64,000 nt of DNA, taken from NCBI GenBank assembly GCA_020637635.1, contig JACKKB010000003.1, positions 248,001-312,000 on the forward strand, in the 5' to 3' direction. Shown here one piece after another: positions 1 through 8,722 of this stretch. The notes beneath the pieces are model-generated. The model ran no database searches, had not been told where the DNA came from, and saw only the letters and a program-made list of their open reading frames with translations. How positions within the stretch are numbered: the stretch's first letter is position 1; each line of letters begins with the position of its first letter. The translations under genes were made by a program, and so were the position numbers. Origin of the DNA: Albidovulum sp. (lineage in GTDB: Bacteria > Pseudomonadota > Alphaproteobacteria > Rhodobacterales > Rhodobacteraceae).

Positions 1-588
1 AACTTCGGCATCCGGCCCGCCCATCTCGGTCTGCACCCAGCCGGGATGAAGGAGCAGGAAGGTCAGCGCCGGATCGTCATAGGCAAGCTTGCGCGTCGCC
101 ATGTTGAGCGCCGCCTTCGAGCAGCGGTAGGCATAGTCGCCATCGGGGTCGAGGCCCTCGGCCATCGACCCCGCGCGGCTCGAGATCATCGCCACGGTCC
201 GGCCGCACCCCGCCATCAGGTTCGGCCGGAGCACGCGCGTGAGCAGAAGCGGCCCGAGCACGTTCACGGCCATGACTGCCGCCAGATCGGCGCCCGACAC
301 CTCGGCCAGCCCGCCCGTCGCGCCCCGGATCGCTGCATTCTGAACGAGAAGGTCGATCGGCGTACCGCCAAGCCTGTCGGCAAGCCCGAGGATCGCTGTC
401 TCGTCGGCCAGATCGAGCCAGACCGCCTCGACCATCCCCGGCTCGCCGGCCAGCGCCTCGGGCCGGCGGCAAAGCGCGATCACCCGGTCGCCGCGCGCCG
501 CGCACTGGCGCAGAAGCGCCCGCCCGAGCCCGCGCGCGGCACCCGAGATGACGACGGTCTGCCGGCCTTCAGTGCCCCTTGACGTCAT
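1..588 (-). CDS. SDR-family oxidoreductase, C-terminus cut by window edge
   Basis: Short-chain dehydrogenase/reductase, NAD(P)-dependent. Reading from an ATG at 588, the first 196 codons are present and the frame is still open at position 1. Visible family marks are a glycine-rich nucleotide motif near the N-terminus (SGAARGLGR, a variant of TGxxxGxG), the QNAA motif, a catalytic Ser region (ISSRAGS) and the YRCSK form of YxxxK. The last residues seen (HPGWVQTEMGG) are typical of the small C-factor/CsgA-like SDRs. The start overlaps the end of the upstream permease gene by 20 bp, so it is probably the last or penultimate gene of the LacI/ABC operon. Substrate unknown. Confidence 0.85.
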   Translation of the reverse strand, partial: MTSRGTEGRQTVVISGAARGLGRALLRQCAARGDRVIALCRRPEALAGEPGMVEAVWLDLADETAILGLADRLGGTPIDLLVQNAAIRGATGGLAEVSGADLAAVMAVNVLGPLLLTRVLRPNLMAGCGRTVAMISSRAGSMAEGLDPDGDYAYRCSKAALNMATRKLAYDDPALTFLLLHPGWVQTEMGGPDAEV

Positions 589-2230
589 AGCGCCGCTCGA
601 TCTGCGCGATCAGGCTCGCCGCGGCCAGCGTGACGAAGACATAGAGGATGGCCGCCGAGTTGAATGGCGCGAACGGCAGGAAGCTCGCCGACTGGAACTC
701 GCGCATCCGCTGCGTCACGTCGCGCACCGAGAGGATCGAGAGCAGCGAGGTGTCCTTGAGGATCGCGATGAATTCGTTGCCGAGCGCCGGCACCACGATC
801 TTCAGCGCCTGCGGCAGCACGACAAGCCGCGCCACCTTCCAGTTGTTGAGCCCGAGCGAGCGTGCCGCCTCGACCTGACCGCGCGGCACCGCCTCGATCC
901 CCGCGCGGAAGATCTCGGCCAGATAGGCGGAATAGCCGATGGCGATGGCGATCACGCCGCGCAGCACGTTCGGCATGTCGATCGTCCCGCCCGACACGTC
1001 CTTGAGCGCCCCGGCGAAGGGCAGGCCGACGAAGAGTATGATCACCAGCATCGGAATGCCGCGCACGGTGTCGATGAAGAACTCGGCACAGACCGAGAGC
1101 GGATGGCGGCCGTGATGGTGGGCCGAGAAGGTCAGGAGCGACAGGAGGATGCCGCCGACGAAGAGGAAGGTCGCGGGCAGCCGGAACCTGTCGGGCAGAA
1201 AACTCGTCTGCCAAAGGACCGGCTGGTCGGCCGGGGCGATCGCCGCGGGCACGAGCGCGCCCGAGACCTGATCGCCGGCGGCGACGAGCGCCAGCGCCTG
1301 TTCGTTGCTGGCGCTGCTGCGCAGGCCGATCTCGGTTTCCGAGCCACCTTCGAACTGGCCGAAGCGGACGGTATCGACAAGCGCCTTGGGCGTGCCCTTG
1401 ACGATCGCCACCCGCTTGTCGAGCGAACCGATGAGCACATAGGTCGTATGCGCCTGCAGGCTGAGCACGGTGCCGCCGGCAAAGGCCAGCGCGCAGACGA
1501 TCGCCCAGCGCCGGATCGTCTTGGCATGCAGCGGCACATGCAGGAGCCCCGCCCAGATCAACCCCAGCACCGCCGCCAGCATATAGGCGAAGATACCCGC
1601 CCTGAGCGTGGTGAAGAGACCGGCGGCGAAACCGAGATGCGCGGCAAGAAGCAGATAGGCCAGAAGTGCCCCGTTCAGCAGCGTCAGCCCCCAGGCCGCC
1701 ACCCGGCCGATCGCGCTCTGGCGTGCCGCGGTGAGATCGAAGAGCGCGCCAAGCGCCAGCACCGCGCTGAGCGCGGCATAGAGCCAGAGCGCCCGTGCGA
1801 TCTGGGCCGAAACCCAGACCATTCCCTCCGGCGTCAGTTGCCGCGGCGAGACCGCTGCCGCGACGAGGTCCGACGTCGAGGGATCGAGCACATTGGCCAC
1901 GATCGATGCCGCGAGCGCCGAAACGTCGCCCCGGGCCGCGAGCGCGAAGGCCAGCGCGACGTTGCCGATCACCGCGAGAAACGCCAGCCAGCGCCATCGG
2001 CCTTCGCCCGCCAGGCCGCGCCGCCGCAGGAACGGCCAGAAACTGCCGAGCAGGAGGATCGCGACGCAGATCGCACAGTCGAGCAGAAGCGTGGCCGCCC
2101 CGGTCTCGATCCCGACGATCGCCGAGATCGATCGGCGGTAGTTGGGGACCATGGTGAAGAGGTAGACGATGAAGGGCAGGATCGACAGGATCACAAGATT
2201 GCTGGGGCGGATGGTGGCCAATCGCTTCAT
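569..2230 (-). CDS. Amino-acid-type ABC transporter permease with long N-terminal membrane extension
   Basis: Inner-membrane permease of a polar-amino-acid-type ABC importer, 553 aa. The C-terminal ~200 residues are a standard HisM/GlnP-type BPD permease, with the EAA loop recognisable around EAARSLGLNNWKVARLVV and the motif GYSAYLAEIFRAGIEAVPRG before it. The first ~330 residues are an additional hydrophobic region with several predicted helices plus a soluble stretch, making the protein over twice the usual 220-250 aa; such extended permeases occur in alphaproteobacteria. It follows the binding-protein gene after 60 bp containing a strong hairpin. No ATPase gene lies in the operon as far as the window shows; it could lie beyond the left edge or be shared. 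Confidence 0.85.
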   Translation of the reverse strand: MKRLATIRPSNLVILSILPFIVYLFTMVPNYRRSISAIVGIETGAATLLLDCAICVAILLLGSFWPFLRRRGLAGEGRWRWLAFLAVIGNVALAFALAARGDVSALAASIVANVLDPSTSDLVAAAVSPRQLTPEGMVWVSAQIARALWLYAALSAVLALGALFDLTAARQSAIGRVAAWGLTLLNGALLAYLLLAAHLGFAAGLFTTLRAGIFAYMLAAVLGLIWAGLLHVPLHAKTIRRWAIVCALAFAGGTVLSLQAHTTYVLIGSLDKRVAIVKGTPKALVDTVRFGQFEGGSETEIGLRSSASNEQALALVAAGDQVSGALVPAAIAPADQPVLWQTSFLPDRFRLPATFLFVGGILLSLLTFSAHHHGRHPLSVCAEFFIDTVRGIPMLVIILFVGLPFAGALKDVSGGTIDMPNVLRGVIAIAIGYSAYLAEIFRAGIEAVPRGQVEAARSLGLNNWKVARLVVLPQALKIVVPALGNEFIAILKDTSLLSILSVRDVTQRMREFQSASFLPFAPFNSAAILYVFVTLAAASLIAQIERRYDVKGH

Positions 2231-2258
2231 CCTGAAGACCTCGCGCTCAAAAGGGGAA

Positions 2259-2280
2259 CCGGCGCCCGATGGGGCGCCGG
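2259..2280 (-). terminator. Intra-operon hairpin between binding protein and permease genes
   Basis: Perfect 9-bp stem (CCGGCGCCC / GGGCGCCGG) with a 4-nt loop. On the minus strand it is followed by a pyrimidine-rich tail (TTCCCCTTTT). It lies between the stop of the binding-protein gene and the start of the permease gene. A partial terminator or 3'-end stabiliser here would give the usual excess of binding protein over permease. Confidence 0.55.
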
Positions 2281-2290
2281 CCGTCGTTGG

Positions 2291-3037
2291 TTACTTCGCG
2301 TCCCAGTATTTCGCGACGAGCGTGTCCATCGTGCCGTCCGCCTTGATCGCGGCAAGACCCTCGTTGAAGGCCGCGACGTTCTCGTCGCCCTTGCGGAAGA
2401 CGAAGCCGAGCGGATCGGCCTTCAAACCGGTGATGCCGATGATGAGCTCGCCGGCGAACTCCTTCTCGTAGGCCGCGGCCGAAGTGCCGTCGATGATCAC
2501 GCCGGCGACATCGCCGTTCTTGAGCGCCACGACGGCCCCGGCGAAGGTGTCATAGAGCGCCACGTTGTCGCGGCCGACCAGTTCCTCGGCGAGCGCTGCG
2601 TTGGTCGTCGCGGTCTGCGCGGCAAGCTTCAGCCCCTTGGACTTGATGTCGTCGATCGTCATGCCCTCGTCTTCGACCCGCAGCATGACCGACTGGCTCA
2701 CCACCATGTAAGGGTCGGTGAAATCCATCGTCTGCTTGCGCTCGTCAGTGATCGAGACGCCCGAGGCGACGAGGTCGAACTCGCCCTGCTGCAGCGCGCC
2801 GAAGATGCCGTCCCAGGCCGTCGTCACGAACTCGGCCTTGCAGTTGATCTTCTCGCAGATCGCATTGACGACATCGACGTCGAAACCGACGATCTGGCCG
2901 CTGTTCGGATCGACCATCTCCATCGGCGGATAGGTCGTGTCGGACCCGACCTTGAGCAAGGCGCCACCGAGATCGGCCGCACCCGCGGCTCCGAAGCTGA
3001 AGGCCGCGACCACGGCGGCGATGAGTGTTCTTTTCAT
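2291..3037 (-). CDS. Amino-acid ABC transporter periplasmic binding protein
   Basis: Family-3 extracellular solute-binding protein, 248 aa, exported by a signal peptide of about 20 residues (KRTLIAAVVAAFSFGAAGA). The mature part opens with the typical VGSDTTYPPMEM strand and carries the family block GFDVDVVNAICEKI and the DGIFGALQQGEFD region found in His/Lys/Arg/Gln binding proteins. Start chosen at the ATG at 3037 because a clear Shine-Dalgarno (AAAGGAGACAG) precedes it and it overlaps the LacI stop codon (ATGA). A longer open frame upstream has no coding character. The ligand is probably a polar or basic amino acid; the exact one cannot be read. Confidence 0.9.
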   Translation of the reverse strand: MKRTLIAAVVAAFSFGAAGAADLGGALLKVGSDTTYPPMEMVDPNSGQIVGFDVDVVNAICEKINCKAEFVTTAWDGIFGALQQGEFDLVASGVSITDERKQTMDFTDPYMVVSQSVMLRVEDEGMTIDDIKSKGLKLAAQTATTNAALAEELVGRDNVALYDTFAGAVVALKNGDVAGVIIDGTSAAAYEKEFAGELIIGITGLKADPLGFVFRKGDENVAAFNEGLAAIKADGTMDTLVAKYWDAK

Positions 3038-4137
3038 GTCTGTCTCCTTTGCTGAATTGGAACATCGTCCATCTCGCGGCGCGCCAGCCGGTCTGGCTGC
3101 CGTGGGATCAGGCTTGGCCGGAACACCTTGATCAGATGTTCCGGCGGCTCGCCGGCCATGCGCCGCAACAGGAACGCCCCGAGCGTCCTGCCGAGCTCCT
3201 CGACCGGCTGGAAATAGGTTGTCACCGGCGGGCTGAAATAGGCCGAGACATTGAGATCGTCGTAGGCGATCACAGAAACCGCGCCGTCGGGCGACAGGCC
3301 GAGGCTGTTCAGCCCTGCCAGAAGTCCGAGCGTTGCCGCCTCGTTGGCGCAGACGAATCCGGTGGGCGGGTCTTCGAGACCGCGCAGGTGAAGCACGCTC
3401 TGCCGTCCGAACCTTGCCGTCAGATCGCCCTCGGCGATCAGATCGCCGGCAAGCGGCAGCCCGGCCTCGGCAAGTGCGGCGCGATAGCCCGCGATGCGCT
3501 CCTGCGCATAGGCAAAGCGCGGTTCGGGGTTGAGCAGCGCGATCCGCCGGTGCCCGCCGGCGATGAGCCGCCGCGTCGCCTCGCGCGCCACCCAGCCACT
3601 GTCGATGTCGACATGGGCGTATCCCGAAGGCCGCAGCCCGCGCCCGAGCGCCACGAAGGGAAAGTCGGCCCGCAACAGATAGTCGATCCTCGGATCCTCG
3701 GTGAGGATGCCGGAGAAGAAGATGCCGTCCGCGAGCCTCTGCGTGACGATCCGTTCGGCGGCCATGCGCCCCTCGGCCGCGTCGCGCACCACGAAGATCG
3801 AGAGTTGATAGGGCGTTCCCTGGATCGCCTGGCTGACCCCGCTCAGAACCTCGGCATGGCCGACGCCGTTCCATTCGTTTCCGGCGCTGACATCCACCGG
3901 CAGAAGCGCCGCGACCAGCCCCGTCCGCCCGGTCCTGAGCGAGGCGGCCCGCGGATTGGCGGCATAGGAGATACGCTCGGCGGCGCTGCGGATGAGATCC
4001 TTGGTCCGTGCCGCGACAACGGGGGAATCGTTCATCGCATTTGAAACCGTCGCGATGGAAAAGCCCGTCATCTCCGCCAGAGTCCTGAGTGTCGGGCGGC
4101 GCGTGGCAGTGGCCCCGGGTGGAGTCCGGTCGGTCAT
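3034..4137 (-). CDS. LacI-family transcriptional regulator
   Basis: DNA-binding repressor of the LacI/GalR family, 367 aa. The N-terminus carries the helix-turn-helix and hinge (TLRTLAEMTGFSIATVSNAM, then NPRAASLRTGRTG), followed by a periplasmic-binding-protein-like effector domain. It is the first gene of the operon and overlaps the binding-protein gene by 4 bp, so it should autoregulate with the transporter genes. LacI regulators usually accompany sugar transport; pairing with an amino-acid-type importer is less common and may mean the ligand is a sugar-derived amino compound. An operator-like AAACGTTT dyad sits upstream. Confidence 0.9.
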   Translation of the reverse strand: MTDRTPPGATATRRPTLRTLAEMTGFSIATVSNAMNDSPVVAARTKDLIRSAAERISYAANPRAASLRTGRTGLVAALLPVDVSAGNEWNGVGHAEVLSGVSQAIQGTPYQLSIFVVRDAAEGRMAAERIVTQRLADGIFFSGILTEDPRIDYLLRADFPFVALGRGLRPSGYAHVDIDSGWVAREATRRLIAGGHRRIALLNPEPRFAYAQERIAGYRAALAEAGLPLAGDLIAEGDLTARFGRQSVLHLRGLEDPPTGFVCANEAATLGLLAGLNSLGLSPDGAVSVIAYDDLNVSAYFSPPVTTYFQPVEELGRTLGAFLLRRMAGEPPEHLIKVFRPSLIPRQPDRLARREMDDVPIQQRRQT

Positions 4138-4174
4138 ACGATCCCTGTTGCACCGTCCGGTCTGTGCGGACTTG

Positions 4175-4207
4175 AAACGTTTTTATCCTGCCGGCGGGAC
4201 GAGTCAA
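4175..4207 (-). promoter_or_regulatory. Putative promoter with LacI-type operator upstream of the LacI operon
   Basis: On the minus strand TTGACT (4207-4202) and TAAAAA (4185-4180) are separated by 16 bp, a plausible -35/-10 pair with a weak -10. The palindrome AAACGTTT (4175-4182), the core shared by many LacI-family operators, overlaps the -10 end, which fits autorepression by the regulator encoded just downstream. Confidence 0.5.
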
Positions 4208-4220
4208 CAGGACTCTGTCC

Positions 4221-4237
4221 GCTGACCCGGGGTCAGC
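4221..4237. other. 17-bp dyad at the methyltransferase stop codon
   Basis: Inverted repeat GCTGACCC-G-GGGTCAGC lies over the stop codon of the methyltransferase gene and upstream of the LacI promoter. It lacks a T-run, so it is not a convincing terminator. It could be a second protein-binding site or a simple dyad. Confidence 0.25.
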
Positions 4238-5093
4238 GTGTGTGGTTTCGAGGGTAGGGGAAACGCCTGCGCAACCGTCTGTTGCGCGCGCCGTTGCGCA
4301 ACTTCTGCAGCAGATCGCGCATGGCGTGATAGCCGCGCCGGGCGAAGGGCACATGCCGCAGCGCGCCGCAGGTCCGCGCCGCGCGCCCCAGCGCGACGAT
4401 CAGCGGCGTATCGGCATAGCGGTAATCCTCGGCGCCCACGGTCTGGCCGTGGTTGTGGATCGGTTCCGAGCGAATTGCGCAAAGTGCGCGATCAACCTCG
4501 AATACGACGAAGGATTCGAGGAACCGGATCGACCAGACCTGCGTTTCGTGCGGCGCATCGGCAAGTTCGGAGTAGCGGTAGTTGATCCCGTCGACGATGT
4601 TGCGCGCATAGTTGACGAACGAGGCGCGGCTCGGCGCCCCGAACTCGCGCAGGTAGGAGCTGTGCGTATCCTCGAAGACCGCAAGCCCGCCGTCGCGGAT
4701 CTGCGGCAGCAGGCACTCGAAGGTCACGATCTGCTGTTCGTAGGTATGACCGCCGTCGTCAAGGAGAAGGTCGATCGGCCCGACTTCGGCGCAGAAACGC
4801 CGCCAGAACTCCGGGTCGCTCTGGCTTCCGATATGGATCTCGAACCCGTGCTCTTCCCAGCGCTTGGCCCCGGGGTCCAGCTCGACGCCGATGATCCGCG
4901 CCCGCTTGCCGAAGAACTCGCGCCACATGAACAGCGATCCGCCATTGAGAACCCCGATCTCGACGAAGGTGATCGGCCGGTCTCGGTAGGGCCCGAAGAG
5001 CTGATCGTAGACCGGGAAGTAGGTCGTATGCTTGTGACTGCGGTAGGGACTGCCCTGAAAGAGCCGGAAAGAGGTGAAGCGTGAGAGATCCAT
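4233..5093 (-). CDS. Class I SAM-dependent methyltransferase (TylF/Methyltransf_24-like)
   Basis: A 286-aa soluble protein with a Rossmann-type SAM-binding region: FVEIGVLNGGSLFMW is motif I, IGVELDPGAKRW the acidic second strand, and DLLLDDGGHTYEQQ the metal-site region seen in macrocin O-methyltransferase/cephalosporin-hydroxylase-like proteins. The basic C-terminus (RNRRLRRRF) is unusual. The Shine-Dalgarno before the ATG is weak. It is monocistronic, between two unrelated operons, and its acceptor is unknown. Relatives often modify sugars or secondary metabolites, so a role in surface glycans is possible but not shown. Confidence 0.7.
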   Translation of the reverse strand: MDLSRFTSFRLFQGSPYRSHKHTTYFPVYDQLFGPYRDRPITFVEIGVLNGGSLFMWREFFGKRARIIGVELDPGAKRWEEHGFEIHIGSQSDPEFWRRFCAEVGPIDLLLDDGGHTYEQQIVTFECLLPQIRDGGLAVFEDTHSSYLREFGAPSRASFVNYARNIVDGINYRYSELADAPHETQVWSIRFLESFVVFEVDRALCAIRSEPIHNHGQTVGAEDYRYADTPLIVALGRAARTCGALRHVPFARRGYHAMRDLLQKLRNGARNRRLRRRFPYPRNHTR

Positions 5094-5178
5094 CGTCCGC
5101 TGGAACCGTGTCTGCCCTGCACGTGGAAATCAATAGCATGACAGCGAGGTTTCACCAACCTTGCGGGGACCTGGTGCC

Positions 5179-5826
5179 TCAGCGCTCGGCAAGCAGCACC
5201 ACCGGACCGCCCGCAGCAGAGGCGTCCTCGCGGTCATGGCTGACCAGAAGCACCGGGATCGCGCGCGCCCGGACATGGTCGAAGACGAATTCGCGCAGCT
5301 CGCTGCGCAGCGCCGGATCGAGCTTCGAGAAGGGCTCGTCGAGCAACAGCGCGGCGGGATCGGCCATGAGTGTCCGCATCAGCGCCGCGCGCGCCCGCTG
5401 CCCGCCCGAAAGCGTTGCCGGATCGCGGTCGTGAAAGCCGCCGAGCCCGGCCTGGTCGAGCGCCGCCTCGACGGCGATGCGCCGCGCCCGGCGCCCGCCG
5501 ATCCGCTGCGCGAGCCCGAAGGAGAGGTTGTCGCCGACGGACAGATGCGGGAAGAGCAGCGCATCCTGGAACAGGATGCCGATCCGCCGGGCTTCGGCCG
5601 GAAGGCGGGTCACGTCGCGTCCGCCAAGCAGGACCCGCCCCGTCGCCTCGAACCCGGCAGCAAGATGACCGCCGACGAAATCGACGAGCGTGGACTTGCC
5701 GATCCCGGACGCGCCCATGAGCGTGGTGATGCTGCCCGCCGCGACCGTGAGGTCGAGCGGCGCGAAGAGCGGCTGCGCGGCTGCGCCCGGGCGGATGCTC
5801 ACCACTTCCAGCACGAGCCCGCTCAT
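5179..5826 (-). CDS. ynjD: ABC transporter ATP-binding protein, YnjD-like
   Basis: Cytoplasmic ATPase of the YnjBCD-type importer, 215 aa. Walker A is GASGIGKST, the Q-loop ILFQDALLFPH, the signature LSGGQRARAALMR, Walker B ALLLDEPF and the H-switch VLLVSHDRED, so all catalytic motifs are intact. Start at 5826 is set by the ATGA overlap with the permease stop. Together with the two genes upstream it matches the size and order of the uncharacterised E. coli YnjB-YnjC-YnjD transporter; the substrate is unknown. The gene symbol rests on family resemblance and context only. Confidence 0.85.
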   Translation of the reverse strand: MSGLVLEVVSIRPGAAAQPLFAPLDLTVAAGSITTLMGASGIGKSTLVDFVGGHLAAGFEATGRVLLGGRDVTRLPAEARRIGILFQDALLFPHLSVGDNLSFGLAQRIGGRRARRIAVEAALDQAGLGGFHDRDPATLSGGQRARAALMRTLMADPAALLLDEPFSKLDPALRSELREFVFDHVRARAIPVLLVSHDREDASAAGGPVVLLAER

Positions 5827-7523
5827 GACGCGGCCAGACCGCGCCGGCGACGCATCGCCGCGGGCAGCAGTAGCGCCAGCAGATAGGCGGCGAAGGGCAG
5901 GGCCGCCTGCAGGACCGCATAGACGCCGGTGATGCGCCGGTCCGAGCCCGAGGCAAGCGTGACCGCTTCGGTCGTGAGCGTCGCGACCCGCCCGGCGCCG
6001 AGGAAGAGCGTGGGCAGGTACTGCGCCACCGAGACCGCGAAGCCGATCGCCGCCGCCGTCAGAATCGGGCGGCTCAGAACCGGCAGTTTCACCGCGACAA
6101 GACGCCGCCACGGTCCGGCCCCGAGCGCGGCCGCCGACCTCACGAGCCGCGGGTCGAGCGCCCGCCAGGACTCCGAAAGCGCGATCATGACATAGGGAAA
6201 GACAAAGAGCGCATGCCCCCAGATGACCGCCGGCGCGCCCGCTGGCAACCCGACCCCCAGAAGCGCGATCGAGAGCCCGAAGAGAAAGGCGATCTGCGGC
6301 ACGATGAGCGGCAGGTAGATGAGCGCCTCGGCCCAGCGCGCGCGGCCGAGCCCGGCGCGATCTTCGCTTTCGAGCCAGGCGATGGCGAGCGCGAGCGAGA
6401 GGAGCGTCGCGACGACGCCGGTGCGCGCGGTCTCGACGACGGCGGGGCCCCAGCCTGCCGCCGGCCGCATCCATGCCCCGAGGCTCCAGCTTTCGGGCCA
6501 GGCATCGGGGAAGCTCCAGCGCCAGGCGACCGACCAGACGAGAAGGCTGGCAAGCGCGGCCGCCGCCAGCGCGGCAAGCACCGCGCCGACGGCCCCGGCA
6601 AGCACAAGACCGCGCTCCGCGACCCGGCCGCGACGGCCACGCCTGAGCCAGACACGCCCCAGCGCCGCCACCGCGCGTTCTCCCGCCAGCCAGAGCGCGA
6701 TCGCCGCCGCGACGAGCCCTGACAGAAGAAACGCCGCCGCCGATGCCGGCAGGATGAGCCGCGTCTCTGCCGCGAGAAACCAGCGCGTCATCGCGACGGC
6801 CAGCGTCGGCGGGTTGGAGGGGCCAAGCAGCATCGCCATGTCCACGACCGAAAGCGCGAAGGACAGGACCACGAAGACCGGCAGCCGGATCAGCGGATAG
6901 AGCTGAGGCACGACAAGCTTCCACCAGGCGGTCCCGGCCCCGTAGCCGAGCGCCCGCCCGGCAGCGAGACTTGCCCTGACCGCGATCTGCCCCTGCGCCG
7001 AAAGGAGCACGAGCAGGAAAAACGGAACCTCCTTCACCATGAGCCCCAGGATGAGCGAGAGGCCCGCAGTGTCATGTACGATCGCCACGTCGGGCGGCAC
7101 CTGCCAGCCGGTCGCCCAGGGGCTGAGCAGCCGCGCGATCCAGCCCGACGGCGCGATCACGTAGGCCAGCCCGATCGCGACCGCCGCGTGCGGCGCGGCG
7201 AGGGCCGGCGCCAGAAGCCGTGCCGTCCGGCCGGCCGAGAGCCGCCCGTTGAGGACACCGGCCAGCGCCAGCGCCAGCAGCAGCGAGAGAGCGGTCGACC
7301 CGACCCCTGTCCAGAGCGACAGAGCCACGCTCCGCCAGAGCCCGGGCAGCGCCGCGAGCGCCCTCCAGGGATCGAGCGAGATCGAGACCGCGCCCACCGC
7401 CGGCAGATGGCCGAAGGCCGCGCGACCCGTCTGCCAGAGCCCGGTGACGATCGGCAAGACCAGCCCCGCCAGGACGATGCCGAGCACGCAGAGCCTCATC
7501 CAGCGTCCGTCGGCGGCGGTCAT
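5823..7523 (-). CDS. ynjC: ABC transporter permease with two fused permease domains, YnjC-like
   Basis: Inner-membrane protein of 566 aa with about twelve hydrophobic segments and two BPD-type permease units in tandem, as in ThiP/FbpB/YnjC. The second unit contains an EAA-like loop (RSAAALGAGPWRRLVAVKLP) and the first one AGRALGYGAGTAWWKLVVPQ. It overlaps the binding-protein gene by 4 bp upstream and the ATPase gene by 4 bp downstream, a tight translational coupling expected for subunits of one transporter. Confidence 0.85.
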   Translation of the reverse strand: MTAADGRWMRLCVLGIVLAGLVLPIVTGLWQTGRAAFGHLPAVGAVSISLDPWRALAALPGLWRSVALSLWTGVGSTALSLLLALALAGVLNGRLSAGRTARLLAPALAAPHAAVAIGLAYVIAPSGWIARLLSPWATGWQVPPDVAIVHDTAGLSLILGLMVKEVPFFLLVLLSAQGQIAVRASLAAGRALGYGAGTAWWKLVVPQLYPLIRLPVFVVLSFALSVVDMAMLLGPSNPPTLAVAMTRWFLAAETRLILPASAAAFLLSGLVAAAIALWLAGERAVAALGRVWLRRGRRGRVAERGLVLAGAVGAVLAALAAAALASLLVWSVAWRWSFPDAWPESWSLGAWMRPAAGWGPAVVETARTGVVATLLSLALAIAWLESEDRAGLGRARWAEALIYLPLIVPQIAFLFGLSIALLGVGLPAGAPAVIWGHALFVFPYVMIALSESWRALDPRLVRSAAALGAGPWRRLVAVKLPVLSRPILTAAAIGFAVSVAQYLPTLFLGAGRVATLTTEAVTLASGSDRRITGVYAVLQAALPFAAYLLALLLPAAMRRRRGLAAS

Positions 7524-8707
7524 TCCGTGCTGCGCCGCGTCCAGTCCTCGACGATCCGCGTCATCCAGCTCGGATGCGGTTCGGCGAGCGTGCGCCCGAG
7601 ATCGGCGTTCGACGGCAGCGCCGGCGAGCTTGGCAGCGCGGCGAAGGCCGCCTGCTGCGCGGCGTCGAGCTTTGTGGGATCGAGCACCGAATAGCTGCCG
7701 AGAACGGTGATATCCTGCGCATGGGCCTGCACCGCCGGATCGAGGAGAAAGTTCGCGACGACCATCGCGCCCTCGCGGTGGGCGGCGTTGAAAGGGATCG
7801 CGACGAAGCTGATGTTGCCGATCGACCCGGCATCGGGCGCATAGCTGCGCACCGTGTCGGGCAGGAGCCCGCGTTCGACCGCCGCCGCCGCCGCCGCGGG
7901 GTCGAAGGCCATCGCGAAATCGACCTCGCCGTCGTTCAGCATCTGTTGCAGCACGCTCTCGTTCTCGGGAAAGCCTTCGCCACCGTGCCAGAGGTTCGGC
8001 CGGAGCGCGTCATACCAGGCCCATAGCGGCGCCACCGCCGCCTCATAGCCGGCATCGCTTGCCGGGGACTGCAGAACCGAGGGATCGGGCGCAAGCTCGA
8101 TCAGCGCCTGCTTGAGGAAGGTGGCCCCCATGAAGTTCGCCGCCGTCGGATGTGTGAAGCGCCCCGGATGCGCCGCCGCCCAGTCGCCAAGCGCCGCCAT
8201 CGACCGCGGCGGCGTCTCGACCCGCGCGCCGTCATAGGTCAGCACGAAGCGGGCAAGCCGCCAGGGCGATTCGTAGCCCTCGGTCGGGATCGTGAAATCG
8301 ACCGTCGCCGCAGAGCCTTCGGACAGGTCGAGATAGCGCGCGTTCGGCAGCTCCTGCAGGAACGGCCCGTAGAGCAGCCCCGCTTCCTTCATCGACTGGA
8401 AGTTGGCGCCATTGATCCAGATGAGATCGACCGCGCCGCCCTCTGTCTGCCCGGCCGCCTTTTCCGCGACCACCCGGGTGACCGCCTCGGCGGTATCGGA
8501 GAGCTTGACCTGCCTGATCGCCACCCCGTATTGCGCCTCGAGCGCGCCGCTGGCCCAGGCGATGAAGTCATTGGTCCGTTTGTCGCCGCCCCAGGCGTTC
8601 CAGTAGACGGTCTGGCCCCGTGCCGCGGCCAGCGTCTCCTCCCAGGTCTCACCGAGCGCGGGCGAGGCAAGTCCGAGGGCAATGAGGGCAACAAGGGACA
8701 GTCGCAT
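7520..8707 (-). CDS. ynjB: ABC transporter periplasmic binding protein, YnjB-like
   Basis: Extracellular solute-binding protein of 395 aa with an N-terminal signal peptide (RLSLVALIALGLASPALG). The mature N-terminus (TVYWNAWGGDKRTNDFIAW) and the segment DLIWINGANFQSMKEAGLLYG are characteristic of the YnjB group of iron/thiamine-like binding proteins. A good Shine-Dalgarno (AGGAGATCCC) precedes the ATG. In this operon it follows the CDP-alcohol phosphatidyltransferase gene by 15 bp. The ligand is unknown; the family context suggests a small anionic or phosphorylated molecule, which is inference only. Confidence 0.85.
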   Translation of the reverse strand: MRLSLVALIALGLASPALGETWEETLAAARGQTVYWNAWGGDKRTNDFIAWASGALEAQYGVAIRQVKLSDTAEAVTRVVAEKAAGQTEGGAVDLIWINGANFQSMKEAGLLYGPFLQELPNARYLDLSEGSAATVDFTIPTEGYESPWRLARFVLTYDGARVETPPRSMAALGDWAAAHPGRFTHPTAANFMGATFLKQALIELAPDPSVLQSPASDAGYEAAVAPLWAWYDALRPNLWHGGEGFPENESVLQQMLNDGEVDFAMAFDPAAAAAAVERGLLPDTVRSYAPDAGSIGNISFVAIPFNAAHREGAMVVANFLLDPAVQAHAQDITVLGSYSVLDPTKLDAAQQAAFAALPSSPALPSNADLGRTLAEPHPSWMTRIVEDWTRRSTE

Positions 8708-8722
8708 GGGATCTCCTGAGGT

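Noticed and set aside
548..3055. An 835-codon plus-strand frame over the ABC permease and binding-protein genes
   Set aside because: Antisense shadow of genes with clear families, signal peptide and ribosome sites.
4221..4237. Intrinsic terminator for the methyltransferase gene
   Set aside because: The dyad has almost no loop and no T-run on either strand; kept only as a low-confidence dyad.
2291..4354. Long in-frame extension of the binding-protein gene
   Set aside because: The added part overlaps the LacI gene in another frame, is Arg-rich, and hides the true start with its signal peptide and Shine-Dalgarno.
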